In this document: positions 20,830-32,661 of the stretch, piece after piece | How the letters are laid out: each line of letters starts with the position of its first letter | Numbering within the stretch: the first letter of the stretch is position 1 | From: Rhipicephalus microplus | Lineage: Eukaryota > Arthropoda > Arachnida > Ixodida > Ixodidae | Length of the DNA stretch: 64,000 nucleotides | Direction of reading: 5' to 3' | NCBI RefSeq assembly: GCF_043290135.1 | Contig: NC_134707.1 | Span: forward strand, 132,434,319 to 132,498,318 | Position numbers and translations under genes: made by a program | Notes under the pieces: model-generated | Told to the model about the DNA's origin: nothing | The model's database searches: none | What the model saw: the letters and a program-made list of their open reading frames with translations, nothing else

Positions 20830-22126
20830 CCTCAATATAAGGAAGTCGGACACTGACAAAATAGAGTTCTCCATGGGCTCGTCAGTGTCCTCAGGATCGT
20901 CGACAGGGTACCGGGAGAAGCTATCGGCATCATGGTGTAGGCGGCCAGAGTTGTAGAGCACCGAATAGCAAAACTCTTGCAGGCGCAAAGCCCAGCGACA
21001 AGGCGGCCTGATGGATCTTTCAAAGAGTTGAGCCAGCAGAGTGCGTGGTGTCGGTAACTACCGAAAATGGGCGTCCGTATAGATAAGGTCGAAATTTCGC
21101 CACCGCCCATACAAGAGCCAAGCACTCACGCTCTGTGATCAAATAGTTACGTTCAGGGGCGGATAGAAGGTGGCTGGCTTATGCAATAACGCAATCATGG
21201 CCATGTTGTTTTTGAGCCAACACTGCACCAATGCCATGTTCACTTGCATCTGTACGGATTTCCGTAGGGGCACCAGAGTTGATGTGCCAGAAACGGAGAA
21301 GTAGTGAGAAGAGCGACGAGAGTCGAGTACGCAGAAGCCTCTGCGGAGCCCCATGAAAACGGGACTTCTTTCTTGAGGAGCTGCGTAAGCGGCCTCGCTA
21401 TGTGCGCAATATTTTTCACGAAGCGTCGGAAGTAGGAGCATAGTCCGATAAAGCTGCATACATACTTCACAGATCTTGGTACAGAAAAGTTTTTGACGGC
21501 GCTGATTTTTGCCGGGTCTGGTTGCACATCGTTGGCGTCTACTAAATGGCCAAGCACTGTGATTTGATAGCATCCAAAGTGATATTTTGAGAAGTCTAGC
21601 AGCAGGCCAGTGAGACAGAAAATTCCCAGGACGGCTGAGAGGCGCTCTATTTGCGTTTCAAATGTTGGTGAAAAGACGATGATGTCGTACAAGTAGCACA
21701 AACAGGTGGACCATTTGAATCCTCTGAGCAGGCAGTCCATCATTCGTTCGAAGGTGACTGGAGCGTTACAACGGCCGAAGGGCATGACCTTGAACTGATA
21801 TAGGCCATTGGGGGTGATGAGTGCCGTCTTTTCACGGTCCATTTTATCTAACTCTATCTGCCAGTGGCCGGAACGAAGGTCTATGGAGGAAAAATAGTGG
21901 GAACCATAGAGGCAATCAAGCGCACCATCTATTCGCGGCAGAGGGTAGACGTCTTTTTGGCAATTTTGTTTAGGTGTCGATAATCCACGCAGAAACGCCA
22001 TGCACCGTCTTTCTTGCAGACTAGCGCTACAGGAGAAGCCCAAGGACTGCAGGATGGCTCATTGATGTCCTTAGCGAGCATTATGTCGACCTCACTTTGG
22101 ATAGTGTGACGCTCGGCTGCCGACAC
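20830..22126 (-). pseudogene. Reverse transcriptase and RNase H of the gypsy element
   Basis: The RT begins with a [20 protein letters not shown] block (22060-22126) and [20 protein letters not shown], then shifts frame near 21955 and continues from the VYPLPRID block to 21240. The catalytic box reads CYLYDIIVF: the first Asp of YLDD has become Tyr (codon at 21687-21689, one base change GAC to TAC), which should abolish polymerase activity. RNase H follows (EIRTDASEHGIGAVL-like near 21240, then the YLITERE region and [13 protein letters not shown]), broken over three frames down to about 20830. After it comes the linker ending at the integrase finger. Confidence 0.85.
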
Positions 22127-23163
22127 CCGATATGGACGCCTATATGAATAGGATGCTCATTACCAGTGTTTATACGGTGGCCTATACGGGTAGCTTTCCC
22201 CAACGGACGGCCGCTGATGTCAAAAACGTCGATGTAGGGCAGCAGAAGCTGGTGGAGCTCATTAGTCTGCTGCGGCGTTAAGTTGGAAGCGATCATCGAC
22301 GTAATAGCGCTGTCATAACAAGTGGCAGATTGATGTTGAGCGTGGGGGTCAGAAGGAGCGGCCATCGCAAAAACATCTACCGCATTGTCTTCTAAGGCAC
22401 AGAGCGACGCCAAAGAGATCCCTTGTGGCAGAACTTGAGGTGTAAAGCTAAAGTTGACAACTGGAAGGCACGTAGAATTTCCTGCGACGGACAGAATGGT
22501 GAGCGGTAATGTAAGGCCACAATTTATGAGGGCATCGGTGATAGGGGTCAAATCATAGTCACCGTCGGAAACTGGTGGTATTGAGACGAGCTCTATGTAG
22601 GTCAGTGTCTGTGGAGGGAGGCGTGCGTGTCCTGTTGTGCAGAGGCGACTCGGCCATTGTGCAAGGGGTTCTGTTGCGGGCAAGTGTCGACGGAGCGTAC
22701 TGGTCGAACAGTCTATGAGGGCAGAATGCGCGGACAGGAAGTCGAGGCCTAAGATTACGTCGTGGGGGCATTTATCAAGGACTGTAAAGAGAACAGCTGT
22801 GTGTCGATCCGCAATGCTCACACGAGCGGAGCACATTCCAACGATAGATGCTATTCCACCATCCGCAACACGGACGAACTGAATGGTCGCAGGTGTGAGA
22901 ACCTTCTTGAGCTTGCGGCGAAAATCACTCGTCATCACGGAACGTTGAGTGCCGGTGTCGTCAAGAGCACTGACATGTACGTCGTCTTCTTGTATGTCTA
23001 TGTGGTTCCGTTCTGTCATTATCGTCAAAAGAAGATTTTCGGTCAGCCCGTGCGATGCAGCGCCACATCCGGGGGCTGCAACACTTAGTTTTCTGTCGGA
23101 GAGCCTCGTGGGAATGCGAGGGAAGATGGTAGGTGGGGCTGTGGAGAACAAGACTAACGACAT
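22081..23163 (-). pseudogene. Aspartic protease and linker of the gypsy element
   Basis: A long open frame of 360 codons. It holds the protease active site as VSALDDTGTQRSVM (the LxDTGA type with Asp before the catalytic DTG) near 22960-23000, and the second signature DVILGLDFLSAHSALIDC near 22725. About 200 residues of linker follow, ending with a block before the RT (PLGKATRIGHRINTG). It overlaps the gag frame at its upstream end, as in a frameshift-type gag-pol junction. This is the best preserved part of the element. Confidence 0.8.
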
Positions 23164-24286
23164 TGGGGGGATTGAGAGCGGGAGTAGCGGTGTTCAGAAG
23201 CAGGTTCCTGGGCAAAATGGTCGCGGCTGGTCTCATGGCGATAGGCAGGACGTGCATAGAAGAGACAAGAGGACGGTTGTGTAGGAGGACCCCAGCGACT
23301 TCTGCAATGGCGAGAAATGTGCCCGATTCTGTGACATGAGAAGCTGATCGGCTTGTCATCGTGTGTTCGCCATGCGGACGGATTACGGAACGTTGAGGGA
23401 GAGCCGGTCGGGAAGGGATGCGCAGGCGTGTACTGGTGCTGGTAGTCGGTGCGGCGAGGTGATGAGATTTCCTGCCGATGACTGGCGAAGCTGGCGATTT
23501 CCTGCCGGACGACTGCTTGAATGAGAGGCAACGTGTTTGGCGGAGATGGGTAAGGGAACGTTGGTCCCAACTTAGCTGGAGCAGCAGCTTCAAGTTCCCG
23601 CCTGACGATTCGCGTCAAGTTGCCACAGGTGTCTGGTGGATATGTGTCGAGACACGAGGACGTCGCAGTGGTGTTCGGGAGGCGCTGGAACTGATGGGAG
23701 ATGCGTCTGCTTTTAGCTTGTTTGAACCAGTGGCATTCTTGAATGATCGCACCAACAGATGACCCATTGTTAAATACCAACAAGTTGAACGCATCGTCGG
23801 CGATACCCTTTACGATATGCGCAACTTTTTCATGTTCGGACATGTTTTCGTCAGCTTGGCGGCGTAGTGAGAGAACAGCCTGAATGTAACCGATGTAGGG
23901 CTCCGTGGAAGATTGTGCGCGAGTCCAAAACTCATTTTTCGCAGCTTCACGATGACCAGAGGTGTTGCCAAAAAGCTCACGGATCTTTTCCTTGAAGTTG
24001 TCCCAGCTTGTTATGTCATGCTCGTGGTTGTCAAACAAACACCAGGGGTTCCGTCGAGATAAAAGATGACGTTTGCGAGCATAAGAGTGGGATCCCACCT
24101 GTAAGTGGTGCTGACGCATTCGTAGAGGCGTAGCCACTGGTCGACGTCGGAACCCTCGGTGCCCGAGAACACGCCGGGGTCTTTGAGCGTGAGAAGCATC
24201 ACGAAAGTTGTTGCGGGTGCTGGGTTGACTTGCCGGGCAGAAAGGCGAGCGACCGGAGAAGATGTAGATGAGTCTTGAGTTGTCAT
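23154..24286 (-). pseudogene. Gag of the gypsy element
   Basis: ATG at 24286. The N-terminal part (TLKDPGVFSGTEGSDVDQWL) is typical of gypsy Gag and runs to about 24055, where a frameshift moves it into the frame covering 23154-24137 (DNFKEKIRELFGN, then SEHEKVAHIVKGIADDAFNLL). Near the C-terminus ISFSCHRIGHISRHC is a CCHC knuckle lacking its first Cys. The frame ends just inside the start of the protease frame. Confidence 0.8.
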
Positions 24287-24359
24287 GTTCTAAGCCGCGA
24301 GGGAACGTCTGCTTTGGAGTTTAGTGGCGAGGACGGGGATCGCACTACTCCACCAAATA

Positions 24360-24477
24360 TGTTACGAGAAGTAGACCGACTCGGAGGGGTAGTCACCGAT
24401 GTATTTACAGCCGGTTAGGCGAGCAGCGCCAGCGATACAGATTAGCTCGCGCCAGTATATCTGCTTTGTCTTTTTCA
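24360..24477 (-). repeat. 5' LTR of the gypsy element
   Basis: 118 bases from TGTTACGAGAAG to TTTTTCA on the plus strand, matching the 3' LTR at 18750-18873. Read on the minus strand it starts TGAAAAAGAC and ends CGTAACA, the usual TG...CA ends, and is followed by the primer-site candidate. Confidence 0.85.
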
Positions 24478-25357
24478 AATCTATGCACTGGCACGTAGCA
24501 ATAATAATGTGAGCTTTTCTAATTGACTAACCACCAGCTTTTTCACACGCCATTCTGAAACTTTCGTATTCCGCCCACTGTATGATTTTTCATTGGGTCC
24601 ACTACCGAGTCTGCGTACGCACCATGGTGCATCAAGCCCATAACATGTTCGATTTTACTCACCCTCCAATGTAGCTACATAGCCTCCTACAGTTTTCTGA
24701 TGCTAGCCCAAATTCTAATCTTCAATGTGGCCTGCCAGAACGTTACAAAATACTCCAAAGCATCTCTAAATTTCGGCACATGTTTGTAGTTCACTTTGGC
24801 CCTACCAATAAAATTTTCACGGGTCGTCATTCCAATATAACAAGTACACAGGATCGAACGTCTGAAATTTCATTTTGGGCACTCCAAGCTGTCGCCGAAT
24901 GCGAACAAGTTCATCTGATATAAAAGCTTCGCGATGCATTTTGAATGCATTGCTATGTATTTCAATTTGATACGACATGCCATAATTTTTTTTTGCTTTG
25001 CAGGTGTGGCTTTTGTTCTGATAATTCCGGATATTTCCCGAAGAATAGAAACAGGTTGGAACACTATGTGCAGGATACAGTGTTTGTGTGAATATTCATG
25101 TGGAACTTGATCATTATATTGATTTGAAATCGTTCATTATCTCGAATATATTGCATTTCTTAGTATTGCGATACCTCTATGCCTTCCGGTAAGGTCTCCG
25201 AAGGGATCACGTTCGCAACATACCATTACAAAATCATGAGCTACTTAGTTTATTCTAGCTGAATATTCAGAAGAAAATATAAAAAGCCCATATACACTGT
25301 TTACACGTATGCTTTTTTCTGATCGTTCACGGTAGCCTACGCTTCTTATCTTTTCAG
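24478..25357. other. Intron sequence, no gene recognised
   Basis: AT-rich, with no motif on either strand. It would be the last part of the 13.9-kb second intron of the chitinase-like gene. Confidence 0.4.
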
Positions 25358-25534
25358 CTACACAGTTGGCCCGTGGTGTCACAGCAAACATCATTCAAAA
25401 AACCTTGGATAGTAACTGGCCTCTCTTTTGAACTCTCCGTCCTGCAATACGTCATGAAAAACAATACAGAAAGTTTTCTTAATCACACCGTTTACCAGCC
25501 ATGCTTGTCTCTAAATAAGGCCCATCGAAGAGTG
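25358..25534 (+). CDS. Candidate exon C of the GH18-like gene
   Basis: The acceptor is a good pyrimidine tract with TATCTTTTCAG ending at 25357. Read in phase 0 (matching the phase-0 end of exon B) there are 59 codons to a donor-like GTGGGT at 25535. Other GT choices at 25451, 25490 or 25541 are possible, so the end is uncertain. The peptide has FKKPWIVTGLSFELSVLQYV, similar in shape to the seventh barrel strand of GH18 proteins, and a Cys after YQP that could pair with the Cys at the start of exon D. Two potential N-glycosylation sites (NNTES and NHTVY) suit a secreted protein. The next intron is only about 0.9 kb. Confidence 0.4.
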
Positions 25535-26437
25535 GTGGGTGTCTCTCAGATTCATCTCCTCTAATTTTCTCAGCTTGTGTAGCGAAGAATTGCGCACCAT
25601 AATAGCTAAAACATTCTATAAACAAAACTATTCGAGATATGTAAGCTTCTGTTGGAATGAACAATGGAGCTGTCACTCCACATTAACAAAAAACTTCGAT
25701 AGAACAAGTTTATAAAATATTCAATGCGCTTTACTAAAACATTGCTCATTGATATTTGGTCCTTCAACTTGTCAAAATCGCTTCTTTTTTGTGCGAGAAA
25801 AGTGAGGACAATGCAAAAATAGTACCTTCCTTGAATAGATTATTAATTTATTGACTTTCTCGTGATCGCAGCTTTATGATCAACTGGTGAAGACTTGTTT
25901 ACAATGCTAAAGCGTAAAACAGGAATATAAAAGAAATACAGGTGAATTGCAATGTTGAAATACCCAATGAGTGAAGCCATCGTAGAGTTCCTGCCAGCAC
26001 AGCTGGTTCATAAATTGTGAGTAAGTGCGAACAGAGAAGGACGTAGAATAGAACTGACACGGACAGCTACAGTGCTAAAAATCTTGAGTGTTGCCCCATG
26101 TAGTTCAACGCTGATGTTATCACGTTCACGCCAATCGCTGTAAAGATTGCTTGTCGTCACGTAAACACGTGGTGTTGTTTTAACCATGCGGTTGCTGAAA
26201 ATACACAACAATACTATAACGTAGAAACCAGGTTCTTTCCTTTATTCTTTGATTCACTCACTCATTTACCTTAACAATTGAACTGTCAGTAGCGGCAGTG
26301 CGTGCTTGACTTTCATCCGCTCTGCACAATAGTAGTGCCTTAGATATGCCGGGAATTAGTTTTATTGGGAATACTTAGCCTAATATATTTTACGAAAGTT
26401 GTTTTATTGAATCCATTTATATGTTCATCTGTTGCAG

Positions 26438-26578
26438 CTTTGTGAAGAAACGAATTTCACAGGTGGCCCCGAGAACTATCTCCGCTTTCCAATAATCGCC
26501 TATGGTGTCACATCAGAGGATCTAAATGGATCTAAAGTTCTAGCACTGAGCGAGTATAATAATTCCCTGGCAATAAAG
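26438..26578 (+). CDS. Candidate exon D of the GH18-like gene
   Basis: The acceptor is TTCATCTGTTGCAG (ending 26437) and the donor AAG-GTGAGT (from 26579), both strong. The exon is 47 codons, phase 0 at both ends, fitting exon C. The peptide holds CEETNFTGGPENYLRFP and LALSEYNNSLAIK. A segment of the type (Asp/Tyr)-x-x-Ser-Leu-x-x-Lys directly before the last beta strand is characteristic of GH18 domains, which supports the family call. Later exons (the last strand with its Trp, and the C-terminus) were not found in the 26.6-41 kb stretch. Confidence 0.5.
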
Positions 26579-27197
26579 GTGAGTATGCACATGCGATTTC
26601 TATATTCTTCGAGGAAATGCAGCATATTTGCTATCGATTATCATTCGGCAACTTAGTTTTATATGGATAAGCCCTCCAAAGCTTTAAATACTCTCAGAAT
26701 GTTTCATTGGTTTTTAAAGCAGCTTTCCCCCGACATATGAACACGTTGTAACTTAATAGCAGCCTTTACAAGCAAGAGTGTTAAAGAGCTCTTTGCACAA
26801 AAATTCTGGCGTCATCGTTAGTGTCATTTGTTATAGTTGAGAGTGAAAAAATCATCTCGTACGGGAGCAATAATTGACAAGAATGCAAATAAAATAGCAA
26901 AAATTATGTGTTCGAAGGAAGAATCAAGACCAGGCCATTTACGTATCAAAATGTTCGACCACAGAGCCAGGTGGTTACTTGAAACTGCTTTGTAAAAAGA
27001 AACAGTACATGTGTGTTATGCAGGGGAAGGAGTCTCCTTAACGCACCTAATGTTGCGGAGCGGAATCTTGTAATCACATCTAGTATCCAAACAAGCTACT
27101 GCGTAGTAACTGGGTGGTTATGAGCTGACTATCATTACAAATTGAGCAGCTGCACAAGTGCGCATGGTAATTTACGGAGGAGCAGTGGGTACCTCGA
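26579..27197. other. No gene recognised
   Basis: Intron-like AT-rich sequence after exon D. The last 17 bases (27181-27197) are the left target duplication of the SINE that follows. Confidence 0.4.
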
Positions 27198-27437
27198 TTG
27201 ATTGATTTGTGGGGTTTAACGTCCCAAAACCACCATTTCATTATGAGAGACGCCGTAGTGGAGGGCTCCGGAAATTTTGACCACCTGAGGTGTCTTTAAC
27301 GTGCACCCAAATCAGAGTACACGGGCCTACAACATTTCCGCCTCCATCGGAAATCCAGCCGCCGCAGCCGGGAATTGAACCCGCGATCTGCAGGTCAGCA
27401 GCCGAGTACCTTAGCCCCTAGACCACCGCGGCGGGGC
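27198..27437 (-). mobile_element. tRNA-derived SINE (Ruka-like), copy 3, with 17-bp target duplication
   Basis: Full-length inverse copy (TTGTGGGGTTTAACGTCCC at its 3' end, CCACCGCGGCGGGGC at its tRNA-like 5' end). AGCAGTGGGTACCTCGA flanks it perfectly at 27181-27197 and 27438-27454, so this is a fairly recent insertion. Confidence 0.93.
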
Positions 27438-27901
27438 AGCAGTGGGTACCTCGACAATAATTCTGGAGTGGTGGGCACTGTTTAGTCAGTATAGTCTATA
27501 GGACAAAATAGTTTGAAACAGCCAATGTCACGTGCACAAACGTTCTTTTCATTGAGGCATGATTGAAGCCTGTGAGCATGGGGCCCGATTGCATTATAAC
27601 GTTCTGCTCTTCAATGCCAAGGGGCATCGCACTCCAACTTTTTGGCCGCTTTGGCAAGGAACTGCTTTTCAGACGTGATGTGCCTTTCCCAAGTAATGTG
27701 GAATATTCCGAAAACACAGCAATTTTATGGAATGATCACAGCTACCGCTCCTGAACGACAGAATATTGTCAATGGTGTACGCATTGGCGTATTTTGCTGT
27801 GAATAATTACATTAAATCTTGTTTTCTTTTCATAAATTAGATAAATGGTGGCATGCATTGACTGGACAAATGCGTGTTATAGTTAGCACCGCAGCCCATC
27901 T

Positions 27902-29270
27902 TTTGTTTATTTATTTATTTATTTCAGGTTCCCTCATGGCCCAGAGGGCATTGTTGAGGGGAGTAGTACAGGATCAGGATGCTGAAATGTGTTCGAATTG
28001 TACATGCATTGCACACATATGAGCAAATATACAAAAGCACTGAACAAACAAGTATCCAGCGGTGCGTAGAAGTATACAAAAGTTTAACACAAATCTACAC
28101 AGGTATTGCCTCTAGCATGAAAAGATAACAAAACTAACATTGACAATTGCATGCATATGACACATTATAAGGTAAATAAACACTGGAAAAAAACGTTCAA
28201 GCTACACAGAAGTGAAGTAATCAGACACTTTTTTCCTAAACTGGTCAATATTGTTAGTAAGCACTAGGGATGGTGGCAGGCGATTTCACTCTGATGTAGT
28301 TCTAGGAATAAACGAATTTGAATATAGTACAGTGCGACATTTCGGGATACCAACTTTGCAAGAATGATCTATGCGCAATGAAACATGAGCAGGGGGTAAG
28401 ATAAGAGCAGTTTTAAGGGTGGCGTTCAATTTATAGATTTTAAAGAAAAGGCACATGTGCGATATCTTTCTGCGCAGTGCGAGTGGTTCAAGAGATAGAG
28501 TTGCTTTCATTCGCGTTACGCTTGATAAACGGCCGTAATCGTGAAGGATGAAACGCGATGCTCTGTTTTGGGTTGCTTCAAGTGCATTTATTAGTGAATT
28601 ATTGCATGGATCCCATACTGAAGACGCGTATTCGAGTTTAGATCGAACAAGTGACTTGTACAATAACAGTTTAACAGAAGCGGGGGCTAGAGAAAAATGT
28701 CGCCGAATAAAACCAAGCGTCCGGTTAGCATTCAAGATAATAGAGGAGACATGCACATTCCAACTCAGGTCCGCTGTTAAAATAACCCCGAGGTATTTAT
28801 AGGACGACACTGGTAGCAATGGGGAGCTGCTTATATTGTTAGAGGAAGGGTTTAATTTACGTTGGCGTGAGAACCGCATTACTTTACATTTATTAATATT
28901 AAGTGTCATATGCCAAGTCGAGCACCAATTATCGATAGCGTCAAGGTCCTGTTGAAGCAAAGAAACGTCAGTAGCATTTTTTATTTCGCGGTAAATAACA
29001 CAGTCATCGGCAAAAAGTTTCACAGAAGAAGTCAGATTGCTAGGCAGATCATTAATATATATAAGAAAAAGCAGTGGACCTAAAACTGAGCCTTGTGGGA
29101 CGCCTGAAGTGACAGGTAGAGTTGAAGAGTTGAAACCATTAACATGAACAAATTGAGAGCGATCTGTTAGAAAACATTTAATCCACTTAAGAACGTTAGG
29201 ATCGATATTCAGTTGGCTTAGTTTGTGAAGAAGCAGGCTGTGGGGCTTGAGCCTGTCATTAATACAATAT
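27902..29270 (-). pseudogene. CR1/Jockey-type LINE, 5'-truncated, RT mostly intact
   Basis: A 1-kb open frame on the minus strand (28286-29314) encodes RT from a LLLHKLSQL block onward: VTSGVPQGSVLGPLLFLIYI, the catalytic FADDCVIY, YKYLGVILTADLSW, LEYASSVWDP and NRASRFI. It lacks endonuclease and ORF1. The first codons before about 29270 are not element sequence. A TAG at 28286-28288 replaces an expected Trp codon, and the frame would otherwise continue about 25 codons. The 3' end has a (TTTA)n tail on the plus strand (27904-27926). The FADD box is intact, so this is a relatively young copy. Confidence 0.88.
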
Positions 29271-31424
29271 CTCTTCCATGCTGTTATTATGCTGAAGAAC
29301 GTACGCAATTTCAATGGGCAGATGTGGGGAAATACAAAGTAAAGAATACAACTATAGAAACAATAAGGTTAATTTCATTCAGTCGGTAATTGTTTGCCGA
29401 AACAATTTCAAATGATCACATTTCGAAAAATTCTGTTTTGTGTATACCTAGTAATGTTATTACCTGGGAAATAATTGATAATTTTTCGGCTCTCTAGTTC
29501 AACAAAATATTAATGTGCATGCCTGACTGCTTGTCATTTGAGTAATAGGGAAAATTTCTAGCTTCATCCTAATAACGGTAGTAGGTCCACTTTATTTGTG
29601 CCTTGGGAAACCAGTACGCTTCTTCGTACATACCGAAAAGTCCCTCTTTCACCGCTTGCCAGAGCTCATTCTAAACATGCTCATCGCTTCAGACTGAATT
29701 ATTTAAAAAATTGTTAGAAGCAAAGCGAGAACAGAGAGAAGTCAGGAAGAGATGGCAGTTTCGAATGTGAGACTCGGGAACTGGGGGCGACCAGGCGGCA
29801 CCGACGTTTCTATAAGCGCAGTTGTCTTGAGGCGACGAGCCTTGAATAAGACAAGTCCACTTGTCGGAACGTCACTTCGAGTTCAGCCCTAGCTCATGAA
29901 GTTTTCATCCTTTAAAAGCACCAGTTTCTGTGAGCCAGATTTCCTCTTTGTGTTTCCTGGGTTGCGCTTACAGACCGTTTTACTAAAAACGCTGGCATTA
30001 TATTTGCCACAAAATGGCATCACTCGCAGTTCAAGAGGACCATAATGAACTTTGGCGGCTACCGTAAACGTACGGCGTGGCTCCTCTACAATGTGCACAG
30101 TGTCGGGAGCGGCAACCAGTGTGGTGATCGTCCGTTCAACGTCGTCCGACTGTTCTGTATGGCCTTGAAAGGAGCGAAGGATCCTGTGTGCCAAGGCTGA
30201 TGTGCTGCTTTTTTTACTGTAAATACCTGGGTTCCTGTTTATGAACGAGTGAAAAAAATAAATTAGTCATGGAGCGAAATGTCTTTGATGCTCTGCAATG
30301 CTAGTGTTAGTGGGCTTTTCGCCAATGCGTTATGCTTATCAAGTAAGAAGTGTGCTTTCAAGCAGAAGAGCAAGGCACGGTTTTGCATTGCTTGACGGAT
30401 GCTTGTGCATTGCGGCGGGTTTGTCTTGCAACTTACAAAAAAAACAGGGAAGCTGGCTGCAAGAACGGGGGAGTAAGGCCAAATTCTTGCAGTGCTTGTG
30501 CGCCTAATTTCGCTCCTATTTTATTTTTATTTTATTTATTAGTTACCTGCATCGCCTTCAACAGGCATCGGGGGAGTTATTTCTCATAAGTGAACAGTCA
30601 GTCGTATCCAGCACACAAACCTAATACAACTCTTCATTACATTGCATTTCCACTACGATGTCTGTCGCTTGTGGTCCTTAAAAAAATAATTAGCGAAAAT
30701 TGTTGCCATTGCAAAAAATTCGTTAACATTCAAAGCGTGATCTATAATATGTGCGGTGAAACAATTTGAGTCTCGGGGCCTACGTTTTACGTTCGAGTCT
30801 TTCAATATGCCAAATATCTTTCACGTGGGTTCAGTTCTGAAGATATTTTCATTTGTCCATCATCTCATAATTACGCCGACGTCATTTATCGCATTCGTCT
30901 GAACAATAAATTTGCAATATCATTCTTGCAATCCCTGCTGCGACTACTATAGCACGGTATGAAGGCTGAAAATGGCTGGAAGAAGAAAGCTTGGGTCTGG
31001 CGCGACCCATCCCACGTATTTGCCGCAATATTTTGTAAGCATCCAATTCAGCAGTAGTTTAGGAATTTTTGACAAAAACCACCTCTCACGATTTGACATT
31101 GAAAGTACTAGCCTGCTATCGTCATGGTATTTTCCTCTTTTATCCCAGTGTCCCAACACACGTTGTTCACTCACATTAGATCCGTACTTGTTGTACCTAT
31201 ACGGCTTCTATTTCAAAGTAAAATATCATAGCTAGGAAGCCCCACTGCACCAAAGATAAACTGCGTTGGGTACGGTGGCAAAACTCATAGGCGCCAATAT
31301 ACAGACTGTGTTTTGTATGACACTTGGGCAATGCCATTTTGCGCTGTTAGGCTGCTATTTTCTAAACCACGTATGTCCGAGCCCAACAATTTTCTTGTGT
31401 GTGAACCTAAATATGGAGGTAAGG
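29271..31424. other. No gene recognised; one odd ORF and a LINE tail
   Basis: A 101-codon frame at 29889-30194 (minus) starts MAHRILRSFQGHTEQSDDVE and includes LELRVMPFCGKYNASVF. I cannot place it and it may be transposon debris. A minus-strand LINE tail is likely at 30515-30600 (the inverse of CCTGTTGAAGGCGATGCAGG followed by AATAAA-type repeats). The rest shows nothing. Confidence 0.3.
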
Positions 31425-32622
31425 CCTGCTGCATTGGGCATGAATAAAAAGGTTCAAAAGTGGATACGTAATTATTTGAATGGTAGAACCCAGTCCGCTG
31501 TCTTAAATAATGTCAAATCTTCGTCCATAGCAGTTACTTCGGGCATTCCCCAAGGGAGCGTTTTAAGACCCTTACTGTTTCTAATCTACATAAACAACAT
31601 AGTTGAAAACATTACATCACCCATAAAATTATTTGCTAACGACTGCGTCATATACTGAGAAATCACGACTGAATCTGATACTTCCGTTTTGCAAACCGAC
31701 CTAGATCACATAGCGGACTGGTGTAAAGAATGAAAAATTAATTTAAACATTAAAAAGTGTTGCAGTGTAAGCTTCTCAAGGAAAATATCCAAATAGTTTC
31801 ATCAATAGAACATCTATGGCGTACTTATTAACAAACACTGCAATTATAAGTATATCGGTGTTAATTTACTGAATCGTTTACATGGAAAAAACACATTGAC
31901 ACGGCCATAGCAAGAGCTAGTAGGATGTTATACTTTATTCGAAGCAATTTCAAACAGGCGACGCGCGAAATCAAAGAAACTTTATATTTTTTGCAGGTCA
32001 GGTCCATACTTGAATATGCATGCGTAGTATGGGACCCTCATCAAGACTATCTTATAAATAAAATAGAAAAACTTCAGAACTCAGCGGCAATGTTTGTTTT
32101 AAATAATTATAGCCTCTACGCAGGCGTTTCACAAATGACGGCCACTTTGGGATGAGATCTGCTACGTGTACGTAGACAGAAACTACGGCCTAAACTGTTG
32201 CACCAGATATATTACTGTAACGCAGGAATCAGTCACCATAGCTACCTTGTTCAACCCCCCCTACACATCCACTCGCTGTGACAATAGCAAAAGGATATCT
32301 ACCTTCAAACGCATATCCAATACTTTTTTTCCGCTCATTCTTTCCAAAAACAATAAGAGAGTGGAACAGTTTAAGTGACGACTTGGTTAATATAACAAAT
32401 TATGATTCATTTTTTTGTAAGCTGTGAAATTCTTCTTGCATTATGTATGGTCTGTGTGTATGACAATGTATTTTGTGATGCATTATTATGTTCTGATAAA
32501 TGTGGTGGTGGTTCCTTTTTTATTTTTATATTTATCTATTTTGCTACGAATTCCTTTGTACTGACTGTTTTTTGTCCCCCCCCCCACCTACGTAATGCCT
32601 ATATGGCGATGTAGGTACTCTG

Positions 32623-32657
<35 letters not shown>

Positions 32658-32661
32658 ATAT
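31425..32661 (+). pseudogene. CR1/Jockey-type LINE, 5'-truncated
   Basis: RT remnants in order: NKKVQKWIRNYLNGR; AVTSGIPQGSVLRPLLFLIY (31520-31580); FANDCVIY (the catalytic FADD with Asp to Asn at 31638-31640) followed by a stop; then ILEYACVVWDPHQDYLINK (32011) and the final FFPLILSKNNKRVEQFK segment. It ends in an (AAAT)n tail at 32620-32661. Multiple frameshifts. Same broad family as the copies at 27902 and 54838. Confidence 0.85.

Larger units (their letters stand above)
18750..24477 (-). mobile_element. Near-complete Ty3/gypsy retrotransposon, dead, with nested LINE
   Basis: Two direct repeats starting TGTTACGAGAAG and ending in TTCA bound the element. Between them, on the minus strand, lie Gag, aspartic protease, reverse transcriptase, RNase H and integrase in the standard Ty3/gypsy order. 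The order gag-PR-RT-RH-IN separates it from copia (PR-IN-RT). A primer site candidate TGGTGGAGTAGTGCGATCCC lies just inside the 5' LTR (24336-24355 on the plus strand). Frameshifts in gag, at the gag/pol border and in RT, nonsense codons in RNase H, and an Asp-to-Tyr change in the RT active site show it cannot move. A 650-base LINE sits between integrase and the 3' LTR. No clear target duplication. Confidence 0.88.
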
